A stretch of 64,000 nucleotides of DNA from Stichopus chloronotus (Eukaryota > Echinodermata > Holothuroidea > Aspidochirotida > Stichopodidae): contig CM037830.1 of assembly GCA_021234535.1 (NCBI GenBank), positions 5,554,170 through 5,618,169 on the forward strand, written 5' to 3'. The notes beneath the pieces were generated by a model. The model was not told where the DNA came from. It ran no database searches and was given only the letters and a program-made list of their open reading frames with translations. The translations under genes and the position numbers were made by a program. Below, piece after piece: positions 1 through 15,100 of the stretch (within the stretch, counting starts at the first letter, position 1; each line of letters begins with the position of its first letter).

Positions 1-16
1 ATGACAAATTTTTAAC

Positions 17-3000
17 CTGCTAAGATTGAGTGCCACTGGTTGCTTTGATATGATTGGATAAGGAAGCCCAAACTCTTCCTGAGAGTGACCCATCTTGTGA
101 ATGTACTCTCTTTCATCTTCAATCTAAAATGGAAAAAAAAAAAAAAAAGCAAGAAATTTCAAAATAAAAACAATGAAAACCTACAATGCTCTGCTTAGTG
201 TTCTACCTACCCAGCTAGTGTGCTGCCAACCTAAATTGTTGCACAGCATTCTTCTTATAGCGTATTCTTCCTACCTACATCAGTACCTACATAGCCAAAT
301 ATTGACAGAACAGTTAGGCATAAGATACTACTGGGATAGTGCACTCCACAAGTTTCTTTTTCGTAAGTCCTTTACCCTATAACAGTTTGTACAGGCACAA
401 TGCTTGATTACAGTTTCATATGAGGAGAATGCTGATCCCTTTTGGGGTGGACTTTTTCCACATCCGAACAATGTCTCGATGTTTGCAGCTCACCTGCTGG
501 TCAAGCATTGACTTGATTAATTTGCAGTGAAGTCTGAGAGCTCTGCACTCCTGTTTGTAGGTAGCGATAAAATAGTCTGAGCCGAAGTCATATCGAGGAC
601 GCTGATACATCAAATTGATGATGACTTGAGCAAGGAGCCGTCTCTCATGCATGTCAAAGACATGATGGTAAGCTTCGACATAAACGTCTATCAACTGAAA
701 GAAACACGAAAACAAACATTGGTCAAATAATTATGGGTGATTATTGGCACAATTATCCAATTTTTAATCTATACAAAATTATGAGTTTATTAGAACATGT
801 ACCACCTACAGTGAAATTGCTGTATTTAATCTGGTCTCATACTTTAGCATCAATGTCAACAAATACATTACCTCTCATGATGCATTCTGTTTTTGAAGTT
901 TTAAAGTGCCAGAGTAAAAACGAAATTGTCATGTGAATATACGAAGATAATCGCTTTAAGTAATAAACTGGATTTAATATTCATATAGCAAGGTACATCA
1001 AACTGATTTTTAACTAACTGCAGTAATGAGAATTTTACAGAAGAAAAAATGAAAAGGAGGCTAGGTGTGCCAACCTACCATTAAATTTGAAGGTTGTGCT
1101 AAGGGTAAGGACCAACAGGTAGCAAAGAAAAACTGACATTACTTACTGTGACAATACACAAGTGGATTTAATTCATATCAATTGATGAAAAGAATGAAAA
1201 ATCTGAATCTGACTTACTCCTGCACGTTACTTCATCAGGTACATTCAACTTACATAAACAAGCTTATAAAAATTTATCCCAGAATCTTCAATTTCAAAAA
1301 AAAAAAAAAACAGATGGAAAAGCTGCTACCCACCTGTCGCTTGTTTTCCAAGAAATTTGCTTCATTTGTCCAAAGATCTAACAAGACTGCAAACCTATCC
1401 ACTGGTAGATGACCGTAACTAGTAATGTCGACATCCCCTGCAGCCTGCATCTTCAGAAACAGAGGGAAAAAAATTCTTTACCTGATTAGCAACCTCTCTC
1501 CAATCCCTTTCCATTCCCTCCACATTTCTTATCCATCTTCTCCTTTCTTGTATTTCCCTCTTCGCCATTTTTCCATTTCCCTTCCCCCATCAGGACTCAT
1601 ATCTTCCTTGATCAATGAGAAGTTTCATACACATTTTCCCTTTTCTTTCCTTTTCTTTTCAATGGAGATAAGCTACCTGAAATTTGATTATCTGGGGTGA
1701 GTTTTTATCCACGAAGTCATATTGAGTAGCAGCTTACTGTTCTAAAAACTTAGATTAATCATTTTTCTAAAATAGAAGACATCGGTTTTGTTATTTATGA
1801 ATATTGCAATGACACCTGCATCCAGGAAAAAGAGCATCAAAAGACAATCGGTTTATGACATATTTACATCAAAATTTAACGCAAAGCTAAACCCTGAAAC
1901 TAATGGTAATCATGTACAGTACTATTTGAAGGAGCAATTGCAATACTGCTGGATCTAGGGAAGCTTCTACCCTGTTTTGTTAAAAACCTACACAAAACTG
2001 ACCAACTGATGGAAACAGCTTGTGATAAGCAGAGTGTTAAGCTGTTCTCAACATACAGTGCATAAAAAAGCATACAAAACAAGTGTTACAAACAACCTTG
2101 TGTTCTGAAAAGGGGAATTGTAAGAAAACTGGAAGGTATGTGTTTTTGCTTCTGTTTACATCAGGAAACACCACTGTAACTGACAATATTCTTTCAAAAT
2201 AAAAAGTAAATGCAGCTATCTTGTTTTATCTGCTTACCTGTTGGTTATGGTAGCATTTGTCCTATTATGAATAACACGTAGTCACGAATTGACCACTTGC
2301 GTAATGCTGCAGTGTGTGTGGTTCAAAAACTGTAATATAGTTGAAGTTCTAAAGATCATTAAAATCCCTAATCATTGCTTTGTTTATACACTCACCTGTT
2401 TCTTTCTGGGTGTCTGCTGTCGAGTCCGTGGAGTGACATTTCTCAGCACCAAGTCTTTCTCTATGTAATGAGTGGCGACCAATAACAAGTCCTGGCTCAA
2501 CCGTCTAGAAGGAACAATGAAACAGTATCAGGTGTGCAGTGGTTTGCAAAACATTCGATACATGGTTTTTACAAATAATGGTCAAAGCAATCACAAAGAA
2601 CTTTTTGGCTGAGTCACTGATGTGATTAATGGCGGTGGATGGATGGACTGACTGTCTGACTGACTGCAAGTCACACAGACTGATGAACAGATAGACTGAT
2701 GGGTGGATAGCTGAGTTGTTGGGTGAGTGGGTGGGCTGGAATATGCCCATAGCCAGACCAACCAATTTGGGAGGCACATCAATGTCAGAATTGTGCCAGC
2801 CTGGGAAGTGGTCTAAAGGGAGGGGATGTCCCAATCCCTTTGAAATGTTTTTGCCCTTTTCAAGAGTTCTTGATGCAAGAGGGTGAGATATTTTCCATAT
2901 TTCCTCCCTAAATTTGTATTCTAAAAAAGCTGGTATCATAATGAAACTTTGCCTTTTTTTATATTTCTTTGGCCTATATGACAATACCTTTCATTGAAAA

Positions 3001-3063
3001 GTTTGTTTTGAGAAACATGCGTTCAGCCAAACTCCAGGAGGTGGAGGGATTGACTAACTGATG

Positions 3064-3110
<47 letters not shown>

Positions 3111-6100
3111 TGATAGATGGTAGGTCACATGGAAGGTGTTTGGATGGACTTACTAATTGACAAATTGAGTGGCTGACTTACTAACAGACTGACTGGCAAA
3201 TGGGTGAATAAGGAAGTGGATGGATACATGGTGAGTGGACAGATGGGTGGATCAACAGACTGACTGCCTTCAGGACATATAGGCTGATAAATAGGTAAGT
3301 GAGTGGATGGGTAGGTGGGTTTTCTAATTGATGGATTGAACAGTAGAGAAATACATAACATCCATGAGACATTCCATAACTACAATATCAAATCAATGAA
3401 GGTGAATATTTGAAGAACTGTTTTGTGCTACTCTTACTTGAAATCTTTCTCAGCTGCATCATAAATGACATAGTAACCTCTCAGATCCTGAACATGTACA
3501 CGACCTTCATCCACAGAATAAAAATCATCATGATTCTCAATGTCTGAAAACTCCATGAAGTCAGATTCACATTGCCTGTTGAAGTTAGGAAAAAAGAATG
3601 AAAACTGACATTTGTAGTGAAGCAGGGAGGGGGGGGGTTATGTGAGTCACCCATAAATATCTCTATACACACAGTCTTAAGGCATCATTGCAAATTGTTG
3701 CAGTTGAAATATTTTTTTGACGACAAGTTTTTTCTCCAGACATTGTGTCAACATTTCTTCTTTATACATTAAATTTTTACTACTTATTGTAGTCATACTT
3801 CATTTGCATCAATCACAGCAATACTTTTCGGGACTCAGATTATGTTTTCTGTCACTCGCAACATATCTTTCCTACTAACAAAGATATTTCTGGCCTCTGG
3901 AAGTTACAAATCCAGTGCAGTCTGCTACTATTCATCGTTAAAAGTCACTGGTTTTCTAATGTGTGAAGAATTAGCTTGATTTGATCAATTACAAACTAGA
4001 GAGGAACAGCTCTGAGGTTTTCAAAATTATTTGAAACTAAAGATCCAACTGATCATGTTGCTGTCATGGGAATTGGAGTGTCAAGGTACATATCTCACAC
4101 TTAGAAATGAGAGGTGTACCATGTGGCAGAATGTGTGGAGCCTTGGCATTACATCAACCACACACACATACCAACAAAGCAACATTTACTAGTTACCGTG
4201 GTGACATGCTGTCTCCTAGACCTGCGTTGACCGGTAGAAATTGTAAAGAGACTTACTTGAAATCTGCTGGGGTATTATGCAGGTATCCATGGTGACCTAA
4301 TGATCCTCCTCCACCGAGACCGGACTCAAAACCTCCGTAGGCATGGTTTGTGCTGGAAAATGAATATGCAACAGGTGGTTGATAAAAGCTTAATGAATGA
4401 ATTAAGGAAACATCAGACTACATACCTCCACATGTGCATGAATTATGATAGCAAATTATCAAGTTAGCCGAAACAATGAAAAGGTTTGGGTTGAGTGCAC
4501 CTGTTCTCTGGATCTTTAAAGGAAGACATATTGCCATGGAGACATCGATCTTATTTTGGGTTCCACTTCAAACGTCTACTGCCACAAAATCTATGCTGCA
4601 AATATCCCATCTCTTCCAGGAGTTACAAATTAATGCAAATGATCAATAGGATTAAAAATTATACCAAATCAGTTGAAAACAAATAACACCTCTCTAATTC
4701 TATCTGTTGCAATTGCATTCATCATCAATTATAACGGTAAATATACATAAAACAGCCTTCTGGCTAGTCATATTTTAACAGTGTTGGAATTATGATTGCT
4801 CCCGCTTCATTGTACCTAATGTTTTGAGTATCTCATATTACAACATGAGAAGTTGAAGCACAAGCATGAGTTAAATAACCATTTCATACACAAATGCCCT
4901 GAAAAGTAATGATTCCCCACATCTTCACCTATAGAAGAATAGAAACAAGTTGTTCTCTTTCACATCTTGTCCTCCCACACGTTGCAGAGAGAGGGTCCCA
5001 AGATGTAATATTTTGTTAATGCGTGCTGTGGTCCTTGCCATGCAATCAATCTCTGCATGAAGGAAGTTACAGGCTAACAGCCCATTTCCTATGTGACCAT
5101 GTGAGGCCTCCATTCTACAGCCATCCTGTGATCAGTTTGTTTGCTTTAGTCTGAGAATGTAGCACTGAAGTCTCAATGTGGGCTAGTTTTAGCATGAATG
5201 ACTTTTAATAGTCATTGTAGAACCATTCTTGTTGGTAATTTCTGCCTTACCTTCCTTTCTTCTGGTTCTTGCCCTCCAATGATAATCCACAGTCATTGAT
5301 GGTGATTGTCCTCTCCAGTGAACGGAAATAGTTTAACACACTCAGACACTGCCAAGAAGAGGAAGGTATGCACATGCCATGAATTACATAACAGCACAAT
5401 CAATCAAAGTTAATAATAAACAGCGATGTGCTAAAACAGACAACAACATACACTAACAGTGAACAATGATGTGCTAAAACATTTCTTGTAGGTACATACC
5501 GCGAATAATAACAACATAAAGAATTCATGATAACAAGTAATGTGCTGAAACAATAACTAGGATTTGATGCCTGTCTCTATGAAATTCTAGTCAATGAAAT
5601 CCTATGATATTTTAGGGGCACAACTGTCAATAATGTGAATATTTAGCATATGGGGATACAAATAATTTAGGAAATAAATAATACTAGTCTTTCATCTCTC
5701 AGATAGTGAAAGTGTTACGCTATGGACTAACTACCAGTACATATCAGGCATGCCTAGACAGCAATAATCGCTTTACCGTTCTTTGCAAGTCCCTGATTCT
5801 AAGATGCCTAAGTTGCAGGAAGCTCAATAGGCCCCCTTGGACCATGGTAGGGTCCTGTTGATGGCTGTCTTCATCTTCCAGGCCCAACATCTGCATGGTG
5901 TTCATGTAGTCAAAGCCACTCTCATCTCCATGCCTCCTACTCCTTGATAGAGTACTACCGCTGCGAGAGGAAGGACCAGTGAAGTTGACATTGTCAGCGT
6001 CTTTGTCATCGAAGTCTGCTACAGCCATGTCATCTTCAGAACTGATGAAAAATAAACATGATTCCACTAATGTTTTACTGAAAGAAAAAGCTAAAATTGA

Positions 6101-9100
6101 AGAGAGTCTCTTCAACTCACTTTATATTAATAATAATAGGATAAAAGATCTACAAATTATGCACAGAGTTCTGATTGCAAGAGTCAGATCAGTCAGGGAT
6201 AACACATAATATTACAGAGAAATGAAAAGCAATTCAAGTTAGACCTACTGATTTCTTTAACACAACTACTTTGACATATTTTGCATGCAAAAGTACGGTA
6301 GAAAGGTCAGTACATAAGATTAAAATATTTGACGAACTCAACTACAATCCATTTACTTTGATGTATCCTGCAACCCCTAATTAACTTCTCACATTTCGCA
6401 TTATGTGTACAAACCCAATAGAGACTCATGCAGATTCTCCTTGACTTTGGACTTTCAATGTTTGGTTTCATGGGAGTAGATTTACCCTTACTACTTGCTT
6501 CATTGGTCTCAGTTTCTTGCAGAAGACCCTAATAAGGATTTTCACTTAATGCTTAGCACCCAAGCAATAGAAGTGACTTATTCTCCTTATTTTTCTCTAC
6601 AAAACTTCAACAGTGTTATAACCTAATCAATTTCTTACTCTTGAAAGAGACTTGGATTGCTGTATATTTTCCTCCAGATGACGTTACTCTTAAAAGCTGT
6701 CTTATGAGATGTCACCGAAACTGCCTGGACAGGAGGCGGGTCCCGCACAGCAATTGCATGTTCCTTCAGGCAATCCATGACTTTCTGCAGGAATTAAATC
6801 ATTTATGCGTTCAGATCAGAGCATTCTCAAGATTCAACCTTATCAACAAAATATAGTCTTTTAAATGTTCCACACCGGATGTGACTTTGCAGATGATCCA
6901 AAAAATAAAATGATTTTCACTAACGGGTAAGAGGAGCAGACTTATTGCTGATATAATACAAAAAACATTTATATGATTTGCCTGGTTATGCAGCACTTGG
7001 AAACCAAAATGGTGAGTTACTACTGTATTAAATGATTGAAAAGATTTCCTTCAAAACTCCTTAAAAAATTGAATAAACAAATAAATACATTAATCTGATG
7101 ACATTCAAGATATAACCTGAATCCAAACCTGGCAAATTACTGGCATGTGGACATCTGACAGAATCTTGACGTAATTATGCAATCCTTTGAACTTGGAAAA
7201 TAATTTTAAATACTTGTATTATACAATAGGAACAAAGATATATGCATATAACATATACGTTAAATTACTCTGATTTGATTTCTTGCCATTTTCCTTGTTC
7301 ACTGATAAGGGCATTTGTATTCCATTGAACAATGATGTTACAGCGTAACAAAATGTTAATTGCTATATTTGATTGTTAAAATAGTTCTATTTGAAGTCAG
7401 CTGTATGTGCATTTGTATGTATGTAGGTAGCTGTTATGTCTGTTCTTTCTAGGTCAATTAACTTAGTTTACATATAAGTTCTAGTTTGTTATGGCATTCT
7501 CTTGATATGTTTCACAGAATGCACTTCAATACACATGCAAATGAAAACAAGTCATCCTGTACATCTCATCTTTCTGTCAGCAGTTTCTTTCTAATTCCTT
7601 CTTTTCCACATTCACAATTGACTTGGACTCTTGGACACTTGGACTCGATAAACAAAACATCATCGAAAGCCCACATTACAATATCATGGTCAAAGAACAA
7701 ATCATTCCTTTGACTCTATACCTATGTGTGGTCAGGGACCACCAGAACAAGAGTCACTTACCAATGCATCTTTGACGGTAAAGAATTTAGACTGGGCTCG
7801 CAGCAATTCATCAACGCTGTTTTCCTGCCTCAGTTTTGTCATAATCTTCTCCTGGGAAGCATCTTTCTCTGGTCTAGTAAAAGGGAAAAGATAAACGGTG
7901 AGTTTAAAACAGTTGAAAACTACAAAAAAAATTGTGTGCAAATGGTACTGAGGTATAGAAATAAGACAAAAAGCAAGTAATGAGTATAAACTATATCAAT
8001 CTATTAAATCATCAAACCTGAGATTTCATTGGAGCATCAGCCTTTAACTTTGAAGATTTTATCTATTAAGATAAAAGTAAAGAAATCAAGTGACCACCTA
8101 AAAAACATAAATCACACCGAAAACAGACTCAAAAGCAAAATGGTACCCTCCTTCTGATAAAGACTCAGATAAATGTCATAAATTGCAGAAGTACGGAGCT
8201 GTTCTCACTTCAGTTTGATGTATGGCAGCCAGTTAGACTCTTTCAAAAGTGAATGGGAGGAATGGTCTGCACCCCAGGACTCATTACCACTCTGAAATAA
8301 AGACAGAAAACAAGAAGAGTGCAAAGTTTGTGATAAATTAGGAAGTTTATGCATGATATGGAAAGAAGAGAATTTTTGTTTTTATGAGACTCATGTGTTA
8401 CCAAGCTTATTCCTTGTGGATTCAGTCCGTCCATCGTCGACACATAGATTTTTAAAACTACAATCAGCAGCTCAAATCAGGGAACTCTCATTTGGAAGGA
8501 GATAAAACTCTTTGATGTGCAGGTGAGAACCTGCAATTGGACATATCACACAAAGGGAAAGGGCATACAAGCATACTAGTCACTACTTATACCTTGAAAC
8601 TCTTATTACACCACAAAATCTAATCAGATTACGATAGATTAAACTTTCAGTTGCCTCTCCTTCCAAATAACAGCTCCCTGCTTAAACAGAGTAAAAAAAA
8701 TTGAATAACAAGTATTCAGATGCCAAACAGATACCTTCTACTTCCTTATACATGATAAAAGATTTGATGATAACTCTATGCTTTTTCATTTCATCATTTT
8801 CGTATTTTCTTGAATGTACCTCGAGTTTGTCATATGTTGGAAAGGTTTTCTGTTCCTCTTGCTTAAGAAAAGTTGATTTAAATTTTCTCGACACATGAGC
8901 TGCAAGTTCCATCTCTTCTGACGTGCTTGTAATATCATCAAGGTCCTAAAAGCAGGTGAGGGAATTAAAGAGAAGAATAACATTACAAGAATGACAACCC
9001 AATTTACTTTGCACATCTTCAAGAATTTCTTGAAGACAAGATAAAACTTGCCTGTATTTGCCTCTGTAATGTTGTATATAGTAGGTCCATTACAAGCATC

Positions 9101-12100
9101 TGTATCCCAGGAATGTAAGTAGGTCAATCTCTGGTGTTTTCATGCCAAGTTATTCACCTTTTCTTTATTTTATGCTTGTCTTTCATGGTCAAAGAAATAC
9201 ATTTTATTAGAATGGGGCAGATCATATGCTACTATGCTATTACAGTAAGGACTTGTGCATCAATAACAGGATTCCTTGAACTGTAGATAGCAACGGGTCT
9301 CCATACTTTGACTGTTTGGCATTGACTAGTGACCCATGACCAGCAACTGTGCTTGCCAGGGCGATACGAACAAAATATGTGGGTCCTTGACTGGCAGATG
9401 TACCATTAAAGTGACAACAACTCTCCGTGCCCTGTAACTGTTATACTAATATGTAGGACCATTGTACTGTTTCGACTCTCTTTTATCGATGTCATGTAAC
9501 ATTTATCCACACTCAATCATATTTCACGATCAAACTTTTAATTTATGTGCCAGTCTAATCAACAAAATAAATGGAACTCTAACATCATCAAATCAAGTTT
9601 ATCTCTCTCTGGATGTCATCTTCTCTCTCTGTGCTGTGACATTACTTGGGAACTTTTCTGTTACATCGTTTACATCCATGACATCCGCCACAAGGGAAGT
9701 CGAAACAAGACTAGCCCCGAACAAAATCTTACTTAAAAGTAACACAAAACAGCTCTACATATTGTTGAAGAAATAAACACCCAAAATGTCAAAAGTAATT
9801 AAAGATCTATTCCTAACATGTCTCAGCAAAAACTGTCATAAGCCAAAGGAATAATTGCTATGACAATTTGAGTCAAATACAACATTGCTTATAATCTTTC
9901 TTAACCGTAGACTGACTTACCACTGTTACACCATACAAAGGTAACAAAAACTCCAAAAGGGGCTTCAAACTTTCAAAATCCAGCAAATGAGGAGGCATTC
10001 CTGACATATCAATGTCTGATGCTGGTCCACCGCCTACAAAAAGACAGGAAAAAAGAAATAAATTTGTATCTCATCACACTTAGTTATTTAAAAAAAAACA
10101 AAGTACTGCTGGCAACAACTTGAAACTAAATGAATATTGTTTATATATTTATATCATTTTCGCCAAAGATTTACATGACTAATAACAACTGTAACATTGA
10201 GAACTTTACTAAACTCATTGCAGTACTTTTACTCACAGGGGATATAATTCATATTTCATACTAGATAGTATGTTAGTATGAAACTGATTTATGTTCTATT
10301 TACCGCCCTTTTAACTTGACCCATTTCAAAGAAACATTTCCACAAAGAGTCAATTTCAAACTGCTATGATATTGTTCGTGTAAAATGAACTGGACAATAG
10401 TTCAATGTACATACACTTCGAATTTGTGCCTGAGAAATTTCATTACAAAGCCGGTCCACCCTCTATTCCAGTGCCCCCTCCATCATATTCTGATACACAA
10501 ATCCTTGTAAGTTTGCTCCAAATGTAGTATGTGTGTATCCTTCTTTATCTTAAAGGAACCCCTGATCTGACATGTTCCCTAGCAACCAATCAATGACACT
10601 TTAATACTGTTCTTCAATTCCCATTGGATCCGGGCAATTTTGCTTCACATGGTGATCTTTGAGCATGTAGCGAAGCAGGTGAAGTTAAGTTTCTGCTGGT
10701 GGTCTATACAAATTTGGGGTCAATGCAACAGTCCTCTAAATTTGCCATACCTGCTGCAGCAGCTGCAGCAATAGCCTGTGGGGTGTTCAACATGGCACCG
10801 GCTCCTGCCCTCCGCAGAGCAGACGTCAAAGGCAAAATAGTTCCATCACTCGACGAAAACTCAGACTCTGGCTCCTCCATTAACATGGAAGGTCGTGGGG
10901 TCATCTCCATGGAGACCATGCCTGAGGACAAAGTGGTTTCGGCAATTGACCCTCTGGCACCCCCGAAGATCGACCAGCGGCCTTTACTTTCGATGACAGC
11001 AGGGCTCTGCACCTGCTTCTCAGTCATGGAAACAGCTTGGCCTACATCTTGCTGCTGCCAAGATTGACCAGCAGCTCTGGTTTCCATAACAACAGGAGGA
11101 TGCAACTGATGCATGTTAGAGACCGAGAACCATTCAAGATGCTGAAGTGAAGGAACACCAATACAAACATGAATAAATTCATTATGTTAAACAAAATGGA
11201 ATTTGTTCTTGTTTGAAAGTGTTACACTGATAACAAAGCAATGAAACACCATCACTTCCTAAACACACATACGCGTTCACGGCATTTCATCCAAATTCTA
11301 CGCCTCGAGTAGTCGCACCTCCGATAGGCAAGGTAACATTGTCTGTGATTGCATGGAGGTAATTCAATACTAGTCAAAATGTGTACAAATTCACCTTGAG
11401 GAAAGCATGTATTTTCTTGACAGAGTGGAGGTGAGACACGAGCCACTTCAGATAAATGACCAGGTCATCTTTTTCTATCGCATTGTGGGCCGGTGGACGG
11501 CCCACCGACATGGACTCGTGGACGATTGATAGTCTCTTAGCTCTGGCAACAGCATCACTGTATTCCGACATAATTGCGCTGCAGATAAGAAAGAGGTAGG
11601 GAGACGAACCAAGTTTATAACTAAAAGTTAAATGTGTACTTGAACAAACAATGTTTCAGTTGTTTCAAATTGTGTGCTACATAAAAAAATGGAGCAGACA
11701 ATACCTTCAAAAGACCAATACTACTGAGCAATTTTAGCCACCATAGTGGGGTCATATTTCTCAAGATTCTGACCCAACCCTGACCCCTTTTGTCCACATC
11801 ATGAAATGTTTTTGTTTTTTCAGCAATACCTACAAAGTACTTTTCCTCTCTCCTTCACTACCCTCCTCCCTAAAGGTACTGGGACATGGAGAACACATTT
11901 TGGAGTACTGTCCAAACTTACCATTAAGAATGTTGAAAACAGCCAAGATTTTCATCAACTAATCAAATATTAACCATGTTACAAACAAACTTTTTTATCA
12001 ACTGCATTATGAATAAACATAAGCCAATTATGTTAATTTGTGACATCCAGGAAATAACTCATATGATATATATTATATTGTCCTTTGTTTACTTAACCTT

Positions 12101-15100
12101 TATTTCAAAGACAATTGATGATTTGATATGCCCAGAGGGTTTTTTTTGTAGAAAGCATGTATCGTCTTCTTGAAAATATTAACATAAATTACCAATGTGA
12201 AACCCAGTAATTGAGACACAATAAATATAGGCAATTAAATACACTATGCAACATTCCAAATCAACTGTTTTGCAGTTTCATCAAACTTTGAAAAGCCGTA
12301 TCTCAAAAATGGTAATAGAAATAACCACAATTCCAATGGATTTAAGTGTAGGATCTATCTTTTTGATCTATATTGTCTCCAGTATTGATACTGAGGTCCA
12401 AACCTCATCAATAATGAAAATCCTTGAAAATGTTGTTGGCAGCACCTACTTCACTTCTCAGAAATATTTAGCTGACTGAAAGGTTTGGTAAATATCACAT
12501 GAATGCACGACTTTCCCTCTTTTGATTGAACTTGGGGACTATAAAATCAACACTTCAAGATAACTAATGATAACTTACAGTAATCTCTTCTGATAGACTG
12601 GATACAATGATTCCAGTGTCTTGGTGTGCTCACAAAATCTCCTCCATCGTAGCATGTGCATGTGCTTGCATTGCACCAACTGTTGAATACGGTCGCAAAA
12701 AAACTACAGAAAAGAGAGCAAAAGGCAAGAAAGTGTAACAGAATTACATAATAAAGGGTTATCACATACGAGGGGAAACTACGACCAAGTTTTTTGATCT
12801 CCCTGACAATATTACAAATAAATCACCAATTATTTGAAAAAGTTCATAAAAAGAGAGGATGATACAAAAGGGGATCGCCACATGCAGGATGAGGAGATTT
12901 GGGTACGATTGGTAGCAATATACATAATCATATAACAGTGGAATGTACTTAATAAATGTACGTAACATGTGATACTTCACCTGGTGCAGCAACAGGGGCA
13001 GGCTATTCTCAGTGTATTCTTTCACCAGGCAGTTATCCATTTCTTCTTTCATAACATCTGCTTGAATGATCAGTGGCTGTGCCTCAGAGACCTCGAGGGT
13101 CAAAAAAAGAAAAGCAATTTGTTCAGGCAGGAGATGAAAGCATAGAAAGCACTCATGACATGTTGGATAAGACAAAATAATATTATTTATAAAACTAGAT
13201 ATTCTGCATGAAGAAAGGGATAATGATACTTGAAAGATGGTACCTAGAATGAAAAAATTCTCTTGTTTACCATCTTCCTCCAAGAAAAAGAGCCCTTAAA
13301 ATGCATCTAGTGAACTTCATGAGTGCAAACTGACTTTAAAGGTTGTGTGACATGCACCTAGGAAAGAGCTACTGTAGCTTCATACAGAAGTTGCAAAGTA
13401 AAACCTTGAGTGAAAATCTGTTGGGATATTGTTCATATCCATTACCGTTTCTGAGATATGACTTGTCAAAGTTTGATAAAAATGCAAAACAGATGACGCA
13501 CAGTGTCAGTATTTCTTTTGTTAAGGCCTACATATATATTGCCTCTTAATTACTGAGTTTCACATTGATAAGTGATATCGATATTTTTTAAGAACAAAAT
13601 ATGTGCTTCCAAAAGCAAAGCCTCTGGCTACATAAAATTCTCAAATGTCCTTGAAAAAAAGGCTAAGTAAAACAAAGGATTTACGTAAGACATATCAGAG
13701 GGTTCCATCTCTTGACGTCACAAATTTGAATACTTAGCAATGTTTATTCATGATGCAGCTGTGAGATACTTATTTGCCTGTAAAATTGTCAAACTTTGAT
13801 GGATTTTGAAGTTGTGGCTATTTTTTTCATTTCCAATGATTAATGCACCCAATACTCCAAAATGTCATTTCCATGTCACACGGACCTTTAACAGCAAAAC
13901 ATTTGACAAAATATCTTCCAAAACGACAGCAAATACGTAATAGTTTCAAACATTCCTTTATCATGGTTCTCATTATTGGACAAAAGCTCAATTACATGAA
14001 ATCCACAAGACTAAATTTACTATGGGAATGAGGTAACAAGGTTGCTAGTCTGATTTAATCTTCTCAAGGTGAAGAAGTGGAGGGAAAGTGGAGGGAACAT
14101 GGAGGAAAACTGGTTACTGCTTCTATCTTTCTCACAACTGGTTTTATCTGATTGGTTGCTACTCCTAACTTACCACTTTACCAGGGCCTGTAGATATGTC
14201 TAATTGGTGGCTGGTCCTATCTTTCCATTTATGGGTTTTGTTCAATTGGTTGCTGCGTCTATCTCTCTGACAGTTGGTTTTATCTGATTGGTTGTTGTTC
14301 CTTACTTACCAGTGCCTCTAGATTGGCCTAACTGGTGGATGGTCCTATCTGTCCATCTATGGGTTTTGTCCAATTGGTTGTTCCTACTATCTTTTCACCT
14401 ATAGGTTTGTCTTAATGGTTGCTGTGTCTGAGTTACCACCGATGGGTTTCTCTGATTGGTTGCTGCTCCAGTTAAAGTTACCAACGATGGGTTTCTCTGA
14501 TTAGTTGCTGCTCCTAAAATACCACCTATGTTTGTCTAATTGGTTTTGGCTCCTAACTTACTAGTACCTGTGGATTTCCTGATTGGTTGCTGCTACTATC
14601 TTACTAGGTACAGGTGTCGCATGGCAAAAATCTTGCAAATCTCATAGCAAACAAATCCTTTAGAAGTTCTTGCAGCTGGTTACAGATCCAACTTATACAT
14701 GAAGTTAAAACTCAGTTTGTCACAGAGACCGATTCCCTGGCTATTTATACATAGGTCAATCAATTTGATGGCTGAGCTGGCCAGCATTACCAACCTGTCT
14801 GTCAACAAGGTCACATGAAAGTATCGGTGAAAATCCTGATGCTGGAAAAAGTCAGTGGCCCATGTAAATTTTTACACTTAATGAGGCAAAAATTAATTGG
14901 AAACAAGAAAAAGAAATTGATTGGAATTTTGATGTCAATTACCTAATCATCAATGAGCTGGAAACATTTTAGTAGAGTTAAGATGAAACTGGGTTAAGCT
15001 CACAAGAAAAACAACCTTGAAGTAAAGTTAACATGCGGTTTGGAGAAATATGCTGCCAATAATGTTAACACTGCCTGGTCTGTGAGAGTAAGTTGTGCAA

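Noticed and set aside
416..493. Read-through of exon 694-494 to a TGA at 416 ('CKHRDIVRMWKK')
   Set aside because: A GTGAGC donor after 'MLDQQ' joins in phase to 123-17, which carries family-like 'EEFGLPYPIISKQP'; the read-through is probably intron.
2241..2309. Possible extra CCDC162-like exon ('LRKWSIRDYVLFIIGQ' reading) with CTGCAG acceptor and GTAAGC donor
   Set aside because: Every phase contains a stop before the donor, and exons 2504-2396 and 1444-1334 already join in phase 0 without it.
2505..3372. Long minus-strand frames rich in Pro, His, Ser and Thr around 2505-3372
   Set aside because: They are translations of GACA/GGATGG-type microsatellite DNA without splice context.
8786..8945. 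Alternative frame of exon 8945-8820 ('ILQARQKRWNLQLMCRENLN')
   Set aside because: Neighbouring exons require phase 0, which gives 'DLDDITSTSEEMELAAHVSR'; the alternative frame would not join.
10699..11067. Plus-strand open frame of about 120 codons with an Ala run
   Set aside because: It is the antisense shadow of CCDC162-like exon 11141-10751, which fits a phase-consistent chain.
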